64,000 bases of DNA from the NCBI GenBank assembly GCA_942493055.1, contig OW818680.1, forward strand, positions 3,720,001-3,784,000, given 5' to 3'. The stretch is from CAIZQW01 sp942493055 (GTDB lineage Bacteria > Verrucomicrobiota > Kiritimatiellia > RFP12 > UBA1067). The position numbers were made by a program, and so were the translations under genes. Below are positions 33,871-43,047 of this stretch, in pieces (position 1 is the stretch's first letter; each line of letters starts with the position of its first letter). Below the pieces are notes generated by a model that saw nothing but the letters and a program-made list of their open reading frames with translations, was not told the DNA's origin and made no database searches.

Positions 33871-36800
33871 ATGAAGCCGTTCCAACAGATATGCGTGCTC
33901 GCCGCGCTCTTCGCATTCGGTTCGTCGCCGGTGCTCGCCGACGCGCTCTTCACGAACGCGGTGTCGGCTGTCGTGAGCTATCAGTACCCGGAGGATGTCA
34001 GCGGTGAGGCATTGACCAACGGCGTCATCAGCCCCGTCGTCAGTTACCAATACCCAGACGACTTCGGTACCGCAGCCTTGACGAACAGTGCCGTCATTAG
34101 CCCTGTTGTCAGCTACCAGTACTACGAGTGGCCGGGCGATGACATCTTGCATCTGCTGTATAGCCCATATGTGAGCTACTTCTATCAGTCCGGGAATAAC
34201 CCGACATCGCTGGTCGTGCGCGGAACGGTCACAGATCTGGCGGGAACGGGGATTCTCGGCGCAACGGTTACGGCATCCGTCCAGCAGTCGGTTGTTGCGA
34301 TAACCACAACGGACTCGGGCGGACATTATGCGTTGCCAGCTTTAGGGTCGGGCGCGTACATACTCACCGCGTCGGAAGCGTCGCACGCCCCTTGCGTTCG
34401 TCCACTGACATTGAGCTCGGCGACCGCAGTCAAGAACTTCCGGCTTGGTGCATTACTGACAGCGCCTTCGGTACAGCAGACAAACCGGCAACCTTCACCG
34501 GCTTTTACACAACCACCAGCAGGGCCGATGGGCAGCAACCTGAAGGTTTTTGACGGGACGAATTTCGTAAACATTACTGCCGAAAACGCACCTTCGACCA
34601 ACCTTATGACGATCGTGATGACGCACGGATGGGTTAAGACAAACGTATTCGATGCGGCCATTAACGATACTGCGTATAATCTTTGGCCAGCAGACATGGC
34701 AGCGCAATTGCGTGCTAACGGAATCGCAGCCAACAATGCTAACATCGTGATATGGGATTGGCGCTATGCTGCCGAAGATATGGGGCTGTTCCGCTTACTA
34801 CCTGCATTTGCGGCAGAGCGCACGCCAGCTCAGGGCGTTGCTCTCGGTAAAGCCTTATTGGATGTGTTGAAGTCAAAATACTCGCAGCCGATTCATTTCA
34901 TAGGTCACAGTCTGGGCACGATTGTCAACGCCGCCGCAATCAACTACTTGCATGGCGAGTGCACGGGAACACCAAGGTCCGAGGTGCTATCACCTACGCC
35001 ATGGGCGCTAAATGCGGTGCCCGTCCACATCACATTGTTTGACCAGGCCCTAGTGGCTGAAGATTTTGGGAACCTAATACTAAGTCTAAATTCCGCAATT
35101 AGCTCAACACAGGAAAAGATGGGGACTCCATTGCCAGTGCGTTTCACTTGGGCCGACAATTATGTGTCGTTTGTAGCTGCCCCGCTTCCGCAAGTGGTCA
35201 ATGTCTGGCTGCAAAAGGCAGCGGATTACGATCCCGGTGTTGAAGCCCAGCATGGCTACCCGGTAAAATGGTACGGTTTGACAATTGCGGATCCGACGAA
35301 TGTGAAAAACCCTCTTGGCTTTCAGATGAGCTTTGAATATGGTGGCCCCTCGGTTTTGCCCCCGACCGATTTCCCGGCAGGTGTGACTTATCACTATCGA
35401 CAGAAACCATTAGCATCAGATCAGCTTGCTTTGGAGCCGCTCCCGTCTTGGGCGGCAGCTGCATACGGGGGATCAATCTTACCGCTTGGCATAATTGGCG
35501 GTGTTAAAACGACGGTAATTCAAGCAACTGGGAATGTGTTTGCATCAGTTAACACTTCTGCGCAAAGAATGGGACAGGATATATCACAGTGGTTCAATTC
35601 CATTACTCAACAAGATCACATTCTGAATAGTCTAGGCGGTGTTCAAGGGCTCTTTCTAATGTTGAGCAGCCCTGCAACCGCGCCAATTCAGTTGTCTCAG
35701 GGCAATGCGGTGCGTATGTTGGATGTGAGCGGTAGCGTCTCAACCAACACGTCAGCGATGGCGTGGATACCGTTGCTAATCCCTTCCAATTCGATTGCGA
35801 TGGCGTTCGATTTCAGCTTATCCGGCGATCCGATGGACGACGTGCTTGTGTGTGGCATCGATACGAACGCGCTGTTTTCGCTCGAAGCGAAATACATTCC
35901 GACCAACTACGTCTCATCGAGCAGGTTTCTGGACGTATCGGCGTGGGCGGGGACGACCAATGAGTTGTTCTTCGGGCTGATGGGCGGAACATCGACGAAC
36001 GCCACGTTGCGGATTGACAACATACGGTTCTACAGCTTCCAGCCGCCCATCGCCGATTTCGTTGCCGCGCCGACAGGCGATCCGGCGGCGTTGACTGTGG
36101 AGTTCGCAGACATGTCTTCGGGCACGATCACCAACTGGCACTGGGATTTCGGCGACGGCACGGCTACCAACATGGTCGGGACAGGCATCGCGCACACCTA
36201 TGCCGCGCCGGGAACCAACGAAGTAATCCTGACCGTCAGCGGGCCGACGGGAAGCGGTACAAACACGCAGTCAGTGTCTGTCATCGTGTGGAATGCTTAT
36301 CAGATGTGGTCGATGCATTACTTTGGATCGATCACGAATATCCTTTCAGAGCCAGACACCGATCCCGACGGCGACGGCATGAACAACGAGAAAGAATACG
36401 AGTCCGGTACAGATCCGCTGAATGTGGTTTCGCTGCTGCGAATTACTGATGTAGGACAGCGTACACCGGTGAACACGCAGAGCTATCTGCCGCTCGTCTT
36501 CCAGAGCGTCAATAACAAGGCGTACGTCATTCAAGTAGCGCCAACGGTCACCGGCACATGGATGACGGTGAGCGAGCCGTTTGTGGCCGTCTCGAACCGG
36601 ACGCAAGTGCTGGTACGCATCTTGGACAGCATGCCGCAGGCTTTCTACCGGGTGCGGACGAGCGTGCCGCTTGTGCCGTACACCTTTACGCTGGGCTTTA
36701 GTCTGCCCGACCAATGGATTGGACAATACAACTGGAATTCGCTGTCACCGGAGGCACGAAACCTCCGCAACGCTGCCGATGATCCGGACGGTGACGGGAT

Positions 36801-37101
36801 GGACAACCAGAGTGAAATGGTTGCGGGGACCGATCCCACTGATCCGACTTCTTGTCTGCGCATGTTGTCTTTCCGTGCTGACGGAGACGTTCTTTCGGGA
36901 GATATTCAGACCACAACCGGACGTGTTTATTATGTGGAGTCATTGAGACCCGGCGAGACCTCATGGCATCCCGTCACAGGTTATATTGGAGGACAGAACG
37001 GCGCGACGCCCTGGCAAGTGCCCCGCCCGTCCGAATCGCAATCGGGATTCTTCCGTGCAATACTGGGCGTGCCTTCCGAAATGACGATCATTACACCATA
37101 G
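33871..37101 (+). CDS. Secreted hydrolase with PKD and TSP3-type repeats
   Basis: Protein of 1076 residues. After a signal peptide (LAALFAFGSSPVLADA), residues about 35-110 carry four imperfect VVSYQY repeats. A carboxypeptidase-regulatory-like beta domain (about 110-190, VRGTVTDLAGTGILGATVTA) precedes an alpha/beta hydrolase domain with THGWVKTNVFD, WDWRYAAEDMG and the nucleophile elbow GHSLG (S347). A PKD domain (FGDGTATNM) follows near residue 765, and two DPDGDGM-type calcium repeats (TDPDGDGMNNEKEY; DDPDGDGMDNQSEM) near 830 and 970. The layout suggests a cell-surface or secreted lipase/esterase acting on complex substrates. His and Asp of the triad are not assigned. The family relation is by motif only. 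Confidence 0.78.
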   Translation: MKPFQQICVLAALFAFGSSPVLADALFTNAVSAVVSYQYPEDVSGEALTNGVISPVVSYQYPDDFGTAALTNSAVISPVVSYQYYEWPGDDILHLLYSPYVSYFYQSGNNPTSLVVRGTVTDLAGTGILGATVTASVQQSVVAITTTDSGGHYALPALGSGAYILTASEASHAPCVRPLTLSSATAVKNFRLGALLTAPSVQQTNRQPSPAFTQPPAGPMGSNLKVFDGTNFVNITAENAPSTNLMTIVMTHGWVKTNVFDAAINDTAYNLWPADMAAQLRANGIAANNANIVIWDWRYAAEDMGLFRLLPAFAAERTPAQGVALGKALLDVLKSKYSQPIHFIGHSLGTIVNAAAINYLHGECTGTPRSEVLSPTPWALNAVPVHITLFDQALVAEDFGNLILSLNSAISSTQEKMGTPLPVRFTWADNYVSFVAAPLPQVVNVWLQKAADYDPGVEAQHGYPVKWYGLTIADPTNVKNPLGFQMSFEYGGPSVLPPTDFPAGVTYHYRQKPLASDQLALEPLPSWAAAAYGGSILPLGIIGGVKTTVIQATGNVFASVNTSAQRMGQDISQWFNSITQQDHILNSLGGVQGLFLMLSSPATAPIQLSQGNAVRMLDVSGSVSTNTSAMAWIPLLIPSNSIAMAFDFSLSGDPMDDVLVCGIDTNALFSLEAKYIPTNYVSSSRFLDVSAWAGTTNELFFGLMGGTSTNATLRIDNIRFYSFQPPIADFVAAPTGDPAALTVEFADMSSGTITNWHWDFGDGTATNMVGTGIAHTYAAPGTNEVILTVSGPTGSGTNTQSVSVIVWNAYQMWSMHYFGSITNILSEPDTDPDGDGMNNEKEYESGTDPLNVVSLLRITDVGQRTPVNTQSYLPLVFQSVNNKAYVIQVAPTVTGTWMTVSEPFVAVSNRTQVLVRILDSMPQAFYRVRTSVPLVPYTFTLGFSLPDQWIGQYNWNSLSPEARNLRNAADDPDGDGMDNQSEMVAGTDPTDPTSCLRMLSFRADGDVLSGDIQTTTGRVYYVESLRPGETSWHPVTGYIGGQNGATPWQVPRPSESQSGFFRAILGVPSEMTIITP

Positions 37102-37250
37102 TCTCGATACGTGGCTTAGTTTTAACGGTAGCGTGGTCGTTCATCCCAGAACGGGAGTCAAGAAGAGGGGAGAAGTGCATTAGTTCGTTAGTGCGAGAGT
37201 GCGTTAGTGTTCCTTCATAGCGGTCGATCACTTAAATTCGTCGATGATTC

Positions 37251-37670
37251 TTACTGAGGCACCAGCTTGCACTTGCATTTACACATTGGTTTGCCCATCG
37301 CTTTCCACTCGGCGATAGACTTGACCTTGCCAGCGCGGGCTTCGCAATCGGAGCAATGTTTTCCAGTCTTGGTCTCGCCGAGCACCCACTTGTAAAGCTT
37401 CTCATCGCCTGAGCGGTTGCGGAGCGTGGTTGCTGGCTTGTTCCGGCTGATGAAAGTGCCGTTGCCGTCATACCATGCGCCGTCGATGTAGTAGCGCGTC
37501 TTGGGGATGACCGGCTTGCTGACGAAGCTTTTACCAGCACCGCCATTACTTTTGGCCTTGTCAGGGGATTGCCCGGTGGTCAACTTGTAACGCTTCGCGG
37601 CCAGATCATCGCGTATCTGTTTCAGCCTTTCCTTTGCCGCAGCCTTGCGGGCTTCGTTTTTGCGTTCCCG
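37251..37670 (-). pseudogene. Remnant of a phage head-morphogenesis (Mu gpF-like) protein
   Basis: An open frame runs on the minus strand from just below an in-frame stop at 37671-37673 to the stop at 37251. It begins with a Lys/Arg/Ala-rich helix (RKNEARKAAAKERLKQIRDD). The C-terminal part reads WVLGETKTGKHCSDCEARAG, then GKPMCKCKCKL, the cysteine-rich tail typical of the Mu gpF/SPP1 gp7 head-morphogenesis family. No normal ATG begins it (TTG 37583 is possible). It is probably a leftover of a prophage, unlinked to the larger phage region after 50.9 kb. Confidence 0.6.
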
Positions 37671-37868
37671 TTAAATCTCGCCGAGTCGCCATTTTTCAAT
37701 CCCCGTCAGTTTCTTTTTTGGGTTCTTCACGGTTTGTCGAATAATTTACTGGGTAGTAGATGTTTTACGCAAAGGGCGCAAATTGGGTGAAGGACGGCGT
37801 GCCCTCGCAAGTCCGTGAATACACGGAGGGCACAGCTCGTCCTTCACCCGGCATCTTTTGAGACGGCT

Positions 37869-37968
37869 CAGGTGCTTGCACGAGATAAGCCCCGGCGGCC
37901 AGCCCGCCGTAGCTTTAGCGAAGGTGGGTATTCCGCCATTTGCGGGGGCTTTCCGTGCAAGCACCTTA
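37869..37968. repeat. Hairpin repeat element (AGGTGCTTGCACG arms)
   Basis: AGGTGCTTGCACG near 37870 and CGTGCAAGCACCT near 37957 form the outer arms, enclosing CCCCGGCGG/CCGCC- and GGTGGGTATTCCGCC-type segments. The right half recurs inverted at about 42031-42085 (GAGGTGCTTGCACGG ... CCCACCTTCGCC). Confidence 0.6.
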
Positions 37969-38029
37969 TAGCGCTCTTAGCGAAAAGCATTTACGAGTTG
38001 CCTGTCATCTCAAACGCTTGGCTATTCAG

Positions 38030-38213
38030 TTATCGTTTTTCGACAAACCGAGAAGAGCCCTTTTTCGGATCAACCTTGACAGGCGGCAGTTTTGCCGGGG
38101 GCACCTTTGCGCCGCCTGGAGGAACGGCTGCAGGGACTTCCTTTTTCTTAGGAATGTCGTCGGTCTTAACCTGGACGGTCTCTCCGGATGGTGTCTTGAT
38201 AAGGCGACAGGGG
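38030..38213 (-). pseudogene. C-terminal protein fragment cut off by a repeat
   Basis: A minus-strand frame ending at TAA 38030-38032 reads CRLIKTPSGETVQVKTDDIP, then KKKEVPAAVPPGGAKVPPAK and ends SSRFVEKR. Pro/Lys-rich and protein-like, it has no start; its left end coincides with a GCGACAGGGGG repeat unit at about 38205. It may derive from the same lost prophage as the 37251-37670 fragment. No family is recognised. Confidence 0.4.
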
Positions 38214-38750
38214 GCCAGAGAAGTTCTAAAGTGCTAAAGTTCGAGAGTTCTAAAGTTGGGGGAAGTTTGCTTGGGGCCACAAGGGGACAGACAAGGCTTG
38301 CAGAACATCGAACATTCAACATCGAACATCGAACGTCGAACCAACTGAGAGAACAGGGGGACAGACAAGGCTTACAGAACATCGAACATTCAACATCGAA
38401 CATCCAACGTCCAACTGAGTGAACAGGGGGACAGACAATCCTTACACTTGGAACTGAAAATGTAGTCAAGACTTTTTGGGGTCGTTTTGTTGATTTCCAA
38501 CGAGTTGCGACGTTAAATGGCATCCAACTGGCGAACTCGGGCGAGATTAGGGACGTGAGAGACATGGAAGAAGTTCTAAAGTTCGAGAGTGCTAAAGTTC
38601 TAAAGTGTTGGAGGCGACAAGGGGGAGAGGCGACAGGGGGACAGACAAGGCTTACAGAACATCGAACATCGAACGTCGAACCAACTGAGAGAACAGGGGG
38701 ACAGACAAGGTTTACACGTGGAAATTTTTGCTTACAGTCCTGTTGAAAGT
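38200..38750. repeat. Tandem and dispersed word repeats around ACAGACAAGG units
   Basis: GGGGACAGACAAGGCTTACAG units begin near 38283, 38357, 38427, 38637 and 38697 (spacing 70-74, then about 60), each followed by AACATCGAACATTCAACATC and CGAACGTCGAAC words. TTCTAAAGTTCGAGAG words occur at 38222-38260 and 38572-38608. The CTTGTCTGTCCCCCTGTCGC unit of 43.5 kb is the reverse complement of these. Confidence 0.75.
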
Positions 38751-38752
38751 CA

Positions 38753-40126
38753 TTATCGCCAATTCACCCGCCAAGACTGATACTCGGAAGGGCGTAAACG
38801 GTAACGGGCAATATTCCCCTCGTGGAGTGCCATAAGTTCGGTCTCCGCTACTTCAACAAGACGGGGCCGGTCATCTGCCGTCGCATGTTCGGACACAAAA
38901 TGACTGATCCATGCGCCGGCCATTTTCTTGTCGAGCCGTCCGCGAACCACAGCAGCAACCATCTCCATCAATTCCTGGCGATACCGCAAACGAAACGGAT
39001 CCGGTTCGCCCAGCGATTGACGCACAGCAGAATAGCGCGCACAGGAGCGCTCATAGGCCCAGATGAACACATCGCGTAGCAACTCAACACGAGTCAACTC
39101 ATAGACACCGAGAATACCCTGGGTGTAATCCTGCTCAGGGACATCCACAAACGAAAGCGGACAAAAGTTCGCGCGAATTAAAGAAATATTAGCCGCGAGC
39201 CGGGAAACGCGCTTGTTCACATCTTCAAAGGGCTGGAGGTAGGGCAGATGCACCATGACGAAAAAAGCTTTTTCAAAAACATCCTCTACGGCATCGGCCG
39301 TATGAAGCACCTGTTCAAAACATTCATTGATCAATTGGGGAACCTGAAGCGGCTGAAACACAGTCCCTGTGATGCCCACACTTTTTGTCCTGATCCGTCC
39401 ACAGGCCTGCGGATCAGGGAGGAGATTTTCTGAAAGCAATGCATGCAGATTGCAGATCGTATAGCGATTGAATCCTATTTCCTCGCTGGTATCCGCCAGC
39501 AACTCAATGGCGGCCTTATGGTTTAGAATCATTTGCGCCTCGCGTGCATCACGACCCTCGGCATTCTCACCGAACTCCAACAAGCGTTCGGTCTCCAGCA
39601 ATGAATAGGTATTGCCCTCCAGTCGGCTGGAATTCCAGGAGAGATCAATTAAAAGGCGGCTGAAAACCTGATGCACATACGTTCCCGGGGGAAAACTTCC
39701 GCCCGGAACCGCGCCCAAGGAGGAAAGATGCGACCGAATCTCCGGGGACAAATAGAATGATTCATTGGGACGATATCGATCCAGAAATGTCCGGTCATAG
39801 CCGACAGGTTTCCGTCTAGAAATAGATGAAGAAACAACAGCCCTTATCTCCTCGGCCTCAGGAGAATACATCAAAGCCCCTGGCACACCCACACGTGTTT
39901 GAGCTTCACTTGGGGTCGTCGGGAGGCGGTAGCGACATCCCCGTCCCATCCCTTCGGCGGACAACCGCCTTTCGCTGACAAGCAAGGCAACACGACGCTG
40001 TAATGTGCGGCGTGGTATCGCCTGTTCAAACGCGCCCGTTAGTTGATCAATAGAGGCTGACTCCGGGAAACGAGCCACAGCTTGAAGCACAGCTTCGAGT
40101 TCTTTTTCTGGTATTCGTTTTGGCAT
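38753..40126 (-). CDS. Fic-family protein with degenerate catalytic motif
   Basis: Protein of 457 residues from ATG 40126 (a longer frame starts at 40234 without homology). Residues about 1-75 form a winged-helix domain (IDQLTGAFEQAIPRRTLQRR), so the protein probably also binds DNA. The Fic core shows the inhibitory motif SSRLEGN (about residue 180) and a catalytic-loop equivalent in LPYLQPFEDVNKRVSRLAAN. The canonical HPFxxGNGR is replaced by QPFEDVNKR: the His and both Gly are missing. This variant is widespread as its own subfamily but may not AMPylate in the usual way. Two TGGCGCA dyads immediately upstream suggest autorepression. Confidence 0.85.
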   Translation of the reverse strand: MPKRIPEKELEAVLQAVARFPESASIDQLTGAFEQAIPRRTLQRRVALLVSERRLSAEGMGRGCRYRLPTTPSEAQTRVGVPGALMYSPEAEEIRAVVSSSISRRKPVGYDRTFLDRYRPNESFYLSPEIRSHLSSLGAVPGGSFPPGTYVHQVFSRLLIDLSWNSSRLEGNTYSLLETERLLEFGENAEGRDAREAQMILNHKAAIELLADTSEEIGFNRYTICNLHALLSENLLPDPQACGRIRTKSVGITGTVFQPLQVPQLINECFEQVLHTADAVEDVFEKAFFVMVHLPYLQPFEDVNKRVSRLAANISLIRANFCPLSFVDVPEQDYTQGILGVYELTRVELLRDVFIWAYERSCARYSAVRQSLGEPDPFRLRYRQELMEMVAAVVRGRLDKKMAGAWISHFVSEHATADDRPRLVEVAETELMALHEGNIARYRLRPSEYQSWRVNWR

Positions 40127-40134
40127 AGTCCACA

Positions 40135-40202
40135 TTATGGCGCATTTCGTCATATTGCGCCATAAAAAAAGTTTATATGGCGCAATTAATAATTGTGCGC
40201 CA
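40135..40202. promoter_or_regulatory. Two TGGCGCA operator dyads upstream of the Fic gene
   Basis: Inverted half-sites TTATGGCGCA/TGCGCCATAA at 40135-40144 and 40156-40165, and ATGGCGCA/TGCGCCA at 40177-40184 and 40196-40202. Both dyads have exactly 11-base spacers and lie 42 bases apart (four helical turns). The first begins 9 bases before the start codon. They are well placed for repression by the N-terminal winged helix of the Fic protein. Confidence 0.7.
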
Positions 40203-40290
40203 AATAAACATCTGATGAATAGGGGGACAGACAAGGGGTGGAGGGAGAAGTTCTAAAGTGTAACGTGAAACTGGAAACTTGAAACTCGGG

Positions 40291-40338
40291 GCGCAACGCC
40301 TTGACAGGCATTCGGCGGTCTCATAGATCCCGCCGTAC
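40291..40338. repeat. Inverted copy of the 48-bp hairpin repeat at 14853-14900
   Basis: Reads GCGCAACGCCTTGACAGGC then TTCGGCGGTCTCATAGATCC and CGCCGTAC, one mismatch from the reverse complement of the earlier copy. It contains two nested dyads (ACGCCTTGACAGGC-type and CGGCGG/CCGCCG). It lies in the leader of glpK. Confidence 0.8.
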
Positions 40339-40396
40339 TGCTGGTGACAAAATATTTTTCGTGCCTTTTGGGGCTGTTTGTCGCTATACTTCCAGC

Positions 40397-41881
40397 ATGA
40401 AAAAAGAGTATGTCATTGCGTTGGATCAGGGGACGACCAGTTCGCGTGCGATTATTTTCAATCGTGAGGGCGGAATCGTGGCTTGCGCGCAGCGTGCGTT
40501 TCAGCAGCTCTACCCCCGGCCGGGCTGGGTCGAGCATGACCCCATGGATATCTGGAACTCGCAGCGGGCTGTGCTGGACGAGGTCCTGGAGCGTTCCGGA
40601 GTCGCGCCGGAACAGGTTGCCGCGCTCGGGATCACCAACCAGCGCGAGACGACAATCGTCTGGGACCGCCACACCGGCGTGCCGGTCTACAATGCCATTG
40701 TCTGGCAGTGCCGCCGTACAGCCGGCGTCTGCGATGAACTGCGGAGCCGCGAGGGTCTTGAGGCCTATATCAAGCACAACACCGGACTGGTGCCGGATGC
40801 TTATTTCTCAGGAACCAAGATTAAGTGGATTCTGGATCACGTTGCAGGGGCGCGCGAAAAGGCGGAGCAGGGGGACCTGCTCTTCGGAACCGTCGATACG
40901 TGGCTGCTCTGGAAGCTCACGGAGGGCCGTGTGCATGCGACCGACTATACCAATGCCTCCCGCACGATGCTCTACAATATCCGGGAGTTGAGGTGGGATG
41001 AGCGGTTGCTGCAGGAGCTGGATATCCCGGCAGCCCTGCTGCCGCAGGTCGGCAACTCCAGTGCGGTTTACGGGGAGACCCTTCTGTCCGGCACCCCCGT
41101 CCCGGTTGCCGGCATGGCCGGCGATCAGCAGGCCGCTCTCTTTGGACAGGCCTGCTTCAACCCGGGGGAGGCCAAGAGCACCTACGGGACCGGTTGCTTT
41201 ATGCTGATGAATACCGGCCAGAAGCTGGTGGAGTCGCATCACGGACTGCTCTCCACGATTGCGATCGGAATCGGAGGCAGGGTGGAGTATGCCCTGGAAG
41301 GGAGTATCTTTGTGGCCGGCGCGGTGGTACAGTGGCTGCGGGATGAACTGCAGCTCATCTCCTCAGCGGCGGAGTCGGAGGCGTGCGCGCAACAGGTGGT
41401 TGACAGCAACGGCGTCTATGTGGTGCCCGCCTTTGTCGGCCTGGGGTCGCCTTACTGGGATATGTACGCCCGTGGAACGATTACCGGGCTGACCCGCGGA
41501 GCCAATAAAAACCATATCGTCAGGGCTGCGCTGGAGTCGATTGCGTTCCAGGCCAAAGATGTGCTGGAGGCTATGGAGGATGACTCCGGCATTAAACTTT
41601 CCGCTTTAAAAGTGGATGGCGGCGCAGTTGAAAATAATTTCCTGATGCAGTTTCAGGCGGACATCCTGGATGCCACGGTGCTCCGGCCTGTCGTCGCTGA
41701 AACAACGGCGCTCGGTGCCGCGTATCTGGCGGGGCTGGCAATCGGATTCTGGAAGGACAAACAGGAGATCAGCTCCTCCTGGAAGCTGGACCGCCAGTTT
41801 TTGGGAACGATGAGCGCAGACAAGCGTCATGCCTGTTACGCCGGATGGCAGAAGGCCATCCGCCAGACGCGGGAACGGTGA
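40397..41881 (+). CDS. glpK: Glycerol kinase
   Basis: Phosphorylates glycerol with ATP to glycerol-3-phosphate; cytoplasmic FGGY-family enzyme of 494 residues, the usual length. The N-terminal phosphate loop IALDQGTTSSRAIIFNREG, the GWVEHDPMDIWNSQ segment, TNQRETTIVWDRHTG and the C-terminal nucleotide motif LKVDGGAVENNFLMQFQADI are all present. The upstream frame to 40301 crosses the 48-bp repeat, so ATG 40397 is preferred. No facilitator or glpD gene is adjacent, so it stands alone between repeat regions. Confidence 0.95.
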   Translation: MKKEYVIALDQGTTSSRAIIFNREGGIVACAQRAFQQLYPRPGWVEHDPMDIWNSQRAVLDEVLERSGVAPEQVAALGITNQRETTIVWDRHTGVPVYNAIVWQCRRTAGVCDELRSREGLEAYIKHNTGLVPDAYFSGTKIKWILDHVAGAREKAEQGDLLFGTVDTWLLWKLTEGRVHATDYTNASRTMLYNIRELRWDERLLQELDIPAALLPQVGNSSAVYGETLLSGTPVPVAGMAGDQQAALFGQACFNPGEAKSTYGTGCFMLMNTGQKLVESHHGLLSTIAIGIGGRVEYALEGSIFVAGAVVQWLRDELQLISSAAESEACAQQVVDSNGVYVVPAFVGLGSPYWDMYARGTITGLTRGANKNHIVRAALESIAFQAKDVLEAMEDDSGIKLSALKVDGGAVENNFLMQFQADILDATVLRPVVAETTALGAAYLAGLAIGFWKDKQEISSSWKLDRQFLGTMSADKRHACYAGWQKAIRQTRER

Positions 41882-42205
41882 AGGGGCAGTGGGCAGAGAT
41901 CAGTGTTCAGTGATCAGTGTTCAGTATACAGTGATCAGTTTTCGGGAATAAACCGACTGGTAACTTTTTTGCATCGAATAGCGCGAACCACACGAATAAA
42001 AAGAATGTTTTACGCGAAGATCGCTATGAGAGGTGCTTGCACGGAAAGCCCCCGCAAGTGGCTGAATACCCACCTTCGCCAAGGCTTCCGCCTTCGCAAC
42101 GCCTACGGCGGATAAAACGGCGGGCATGCAGCCCATAGGTGTTAAGCTAAGGAGCGATATTTGTCGCCAACACCAAAAGACTGGCAATATGCAACGGTTT
42201 GTAAT
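41882..42205. repeat. Gene-free region of word repeats and an inverted hairpin segment
   Basis: Begins with CAGTGATCAGTGTTCAG words (41895-41940), then a segment inverted relative to 37.92-37.97 kb (42031-42085) and a CCGCC-rich dyad. CCCATAGGTGTTAAGCTA at 42132-42149 recurs in the same orientation at 45431-45448. Confidence 0.65.
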
Positions 42206-42518
42206 TAAAGATTTTACCGCAAAAACCGCTATAAGATTGCGCGGCTATCTCATCCGCCTCACCCGTGAATACACGGACGGCGGAATGGATAGCCGCGCAG
42301 ATGAATACTGGTTTCATTTTCATCAGCAAAAAACAAGTTTTTTGCTGATGAAAATTGAGTTGATTCCGCGCAAATGTTCGCTCCGCCGTCCATGTACCTG
42401 TCCGCCGTAGACGTATCCGCGAAGGTGGATTCATGGGTGAGGCGGGCCAACGGAACCCGTGCGGGTTCGCCGGGCCCCTACATTTGCGCTCTTCTTCGCG
42501 GCTTTTGCGAAAAAGTAT
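42206..42518. repeat. 313-bp repeat, left copy (inverted relative to 45456-45768)
   Basis: Near-identical to the reverse complement of 45456-45768. It contains three nested hairpins, the central one being TTTTCATCAGCAAAAAAC with its complement GTTTTTTGCTGATGAAAA (42317-42354). The outer hairpins are GCGCGGCTATC/GATAGCCGCGC and GCGCAAATGT/ACATTTGCGC. The apparent reading frames in it are mirror images of those in the other copy and are not genes. Confidence 0.85.
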
Positions 42519-42537
42519 TCAAGAATGAAAGTTCAAG

Positions 42538-43047
42538 TTATAGGTCATCGTTTCGCAGGTCGATGAAGACGAGGCCGGTCACGAAGTCAAGCAGTTCCAG
42601 GGGCTCCACGCCGACATCCACGCCGACGATGAGGAGGTGTACGCCGACGCCGATCTCCGCAGGACCGTAATCCGGACCGATGTTGCCTTCCGCCGTGGCA
42701 TCGATAACGCTGACCTGTGCGCCGCTACGGCTTTCAAGTCCGATCGGGAGTTTGGGCCTTCTTCTGTTACGTGGACCGGGCAGGCCCGCATAGACCGACC
42801 CGTAGGACCCAACGAACACAGAAGCTAATTCGGTCGCCCGGACATCCGCGGCGATACCGGGCCCGACACGCACACGCAATCGCACAACATCAACAAAGTC
42901 GAGAATGACGTTCGGTATGAACATCACGATCTTGTGGATTGCGCTGTGCCCTTCGTCGGCCGTCGCCTTATCCTCCGCGGCTTCGCCCAAGCACGGTGCG
43001 AAGGCGATGAATCCTGTCAGCAGTAACAGCATGGTTGAATGTTTCAT
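42538..43047 (-). CDS. Exported protein of unknown function
   Basis: Protein of 169 residues from ATG 43047, with an AAGGATC site upstream. Residues 1-26 form a signal peptide (TMLLLLTGFIAFAPCLGEA). The mature part starts with an acidic stretch (AAEDKATADEGH), then a beta-rich region (DFVDVVRLRVRVGPGIAADV, FVGSYGSVYAGLPGPRNRR) with alternating hydrophobic residues, suggestive of an outer-membrane or beta-sandwich protein. The longer frame to 43305 is repeat DNA and is not used. It lies inside the segment bounded by the 313-bp inverted repeats, convergent with the left copy. Confidence 0.65.
   Translation of the reverse strand: MKHSTMLLLLTGFIAFAPCLGEAAEDKATADEGHSAIHKIVMFIPNVILDFVDVVRLRVRVGPGIAADVRATELASVFVGSYGSVYAGLPGPRNRRRPKLPIGLESRSGAQVSVIDATAEGNIGPDYGPAEIGVGVHLLIVGVDVGVEPLELLDFVTGLVFIDLRNDDL

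Noticed and set aside
38753..40126. Toxin of a FicT/FicA pair
   Set aside because: The catalytic motif is degenerate, an internal inhibitory SSRLEGN motif is present and no small antitoxin gene adjoins; the protein is better called a regulatory-type Fic protein.
42147..42434. Minus-strand ORF of 95 codons and its plus-strand twin at 45540-45827
   Set aside because: They are translations of the 313-bp inverted repeats and contain hairpin arms; no ribosome-binding site or conserved domain.
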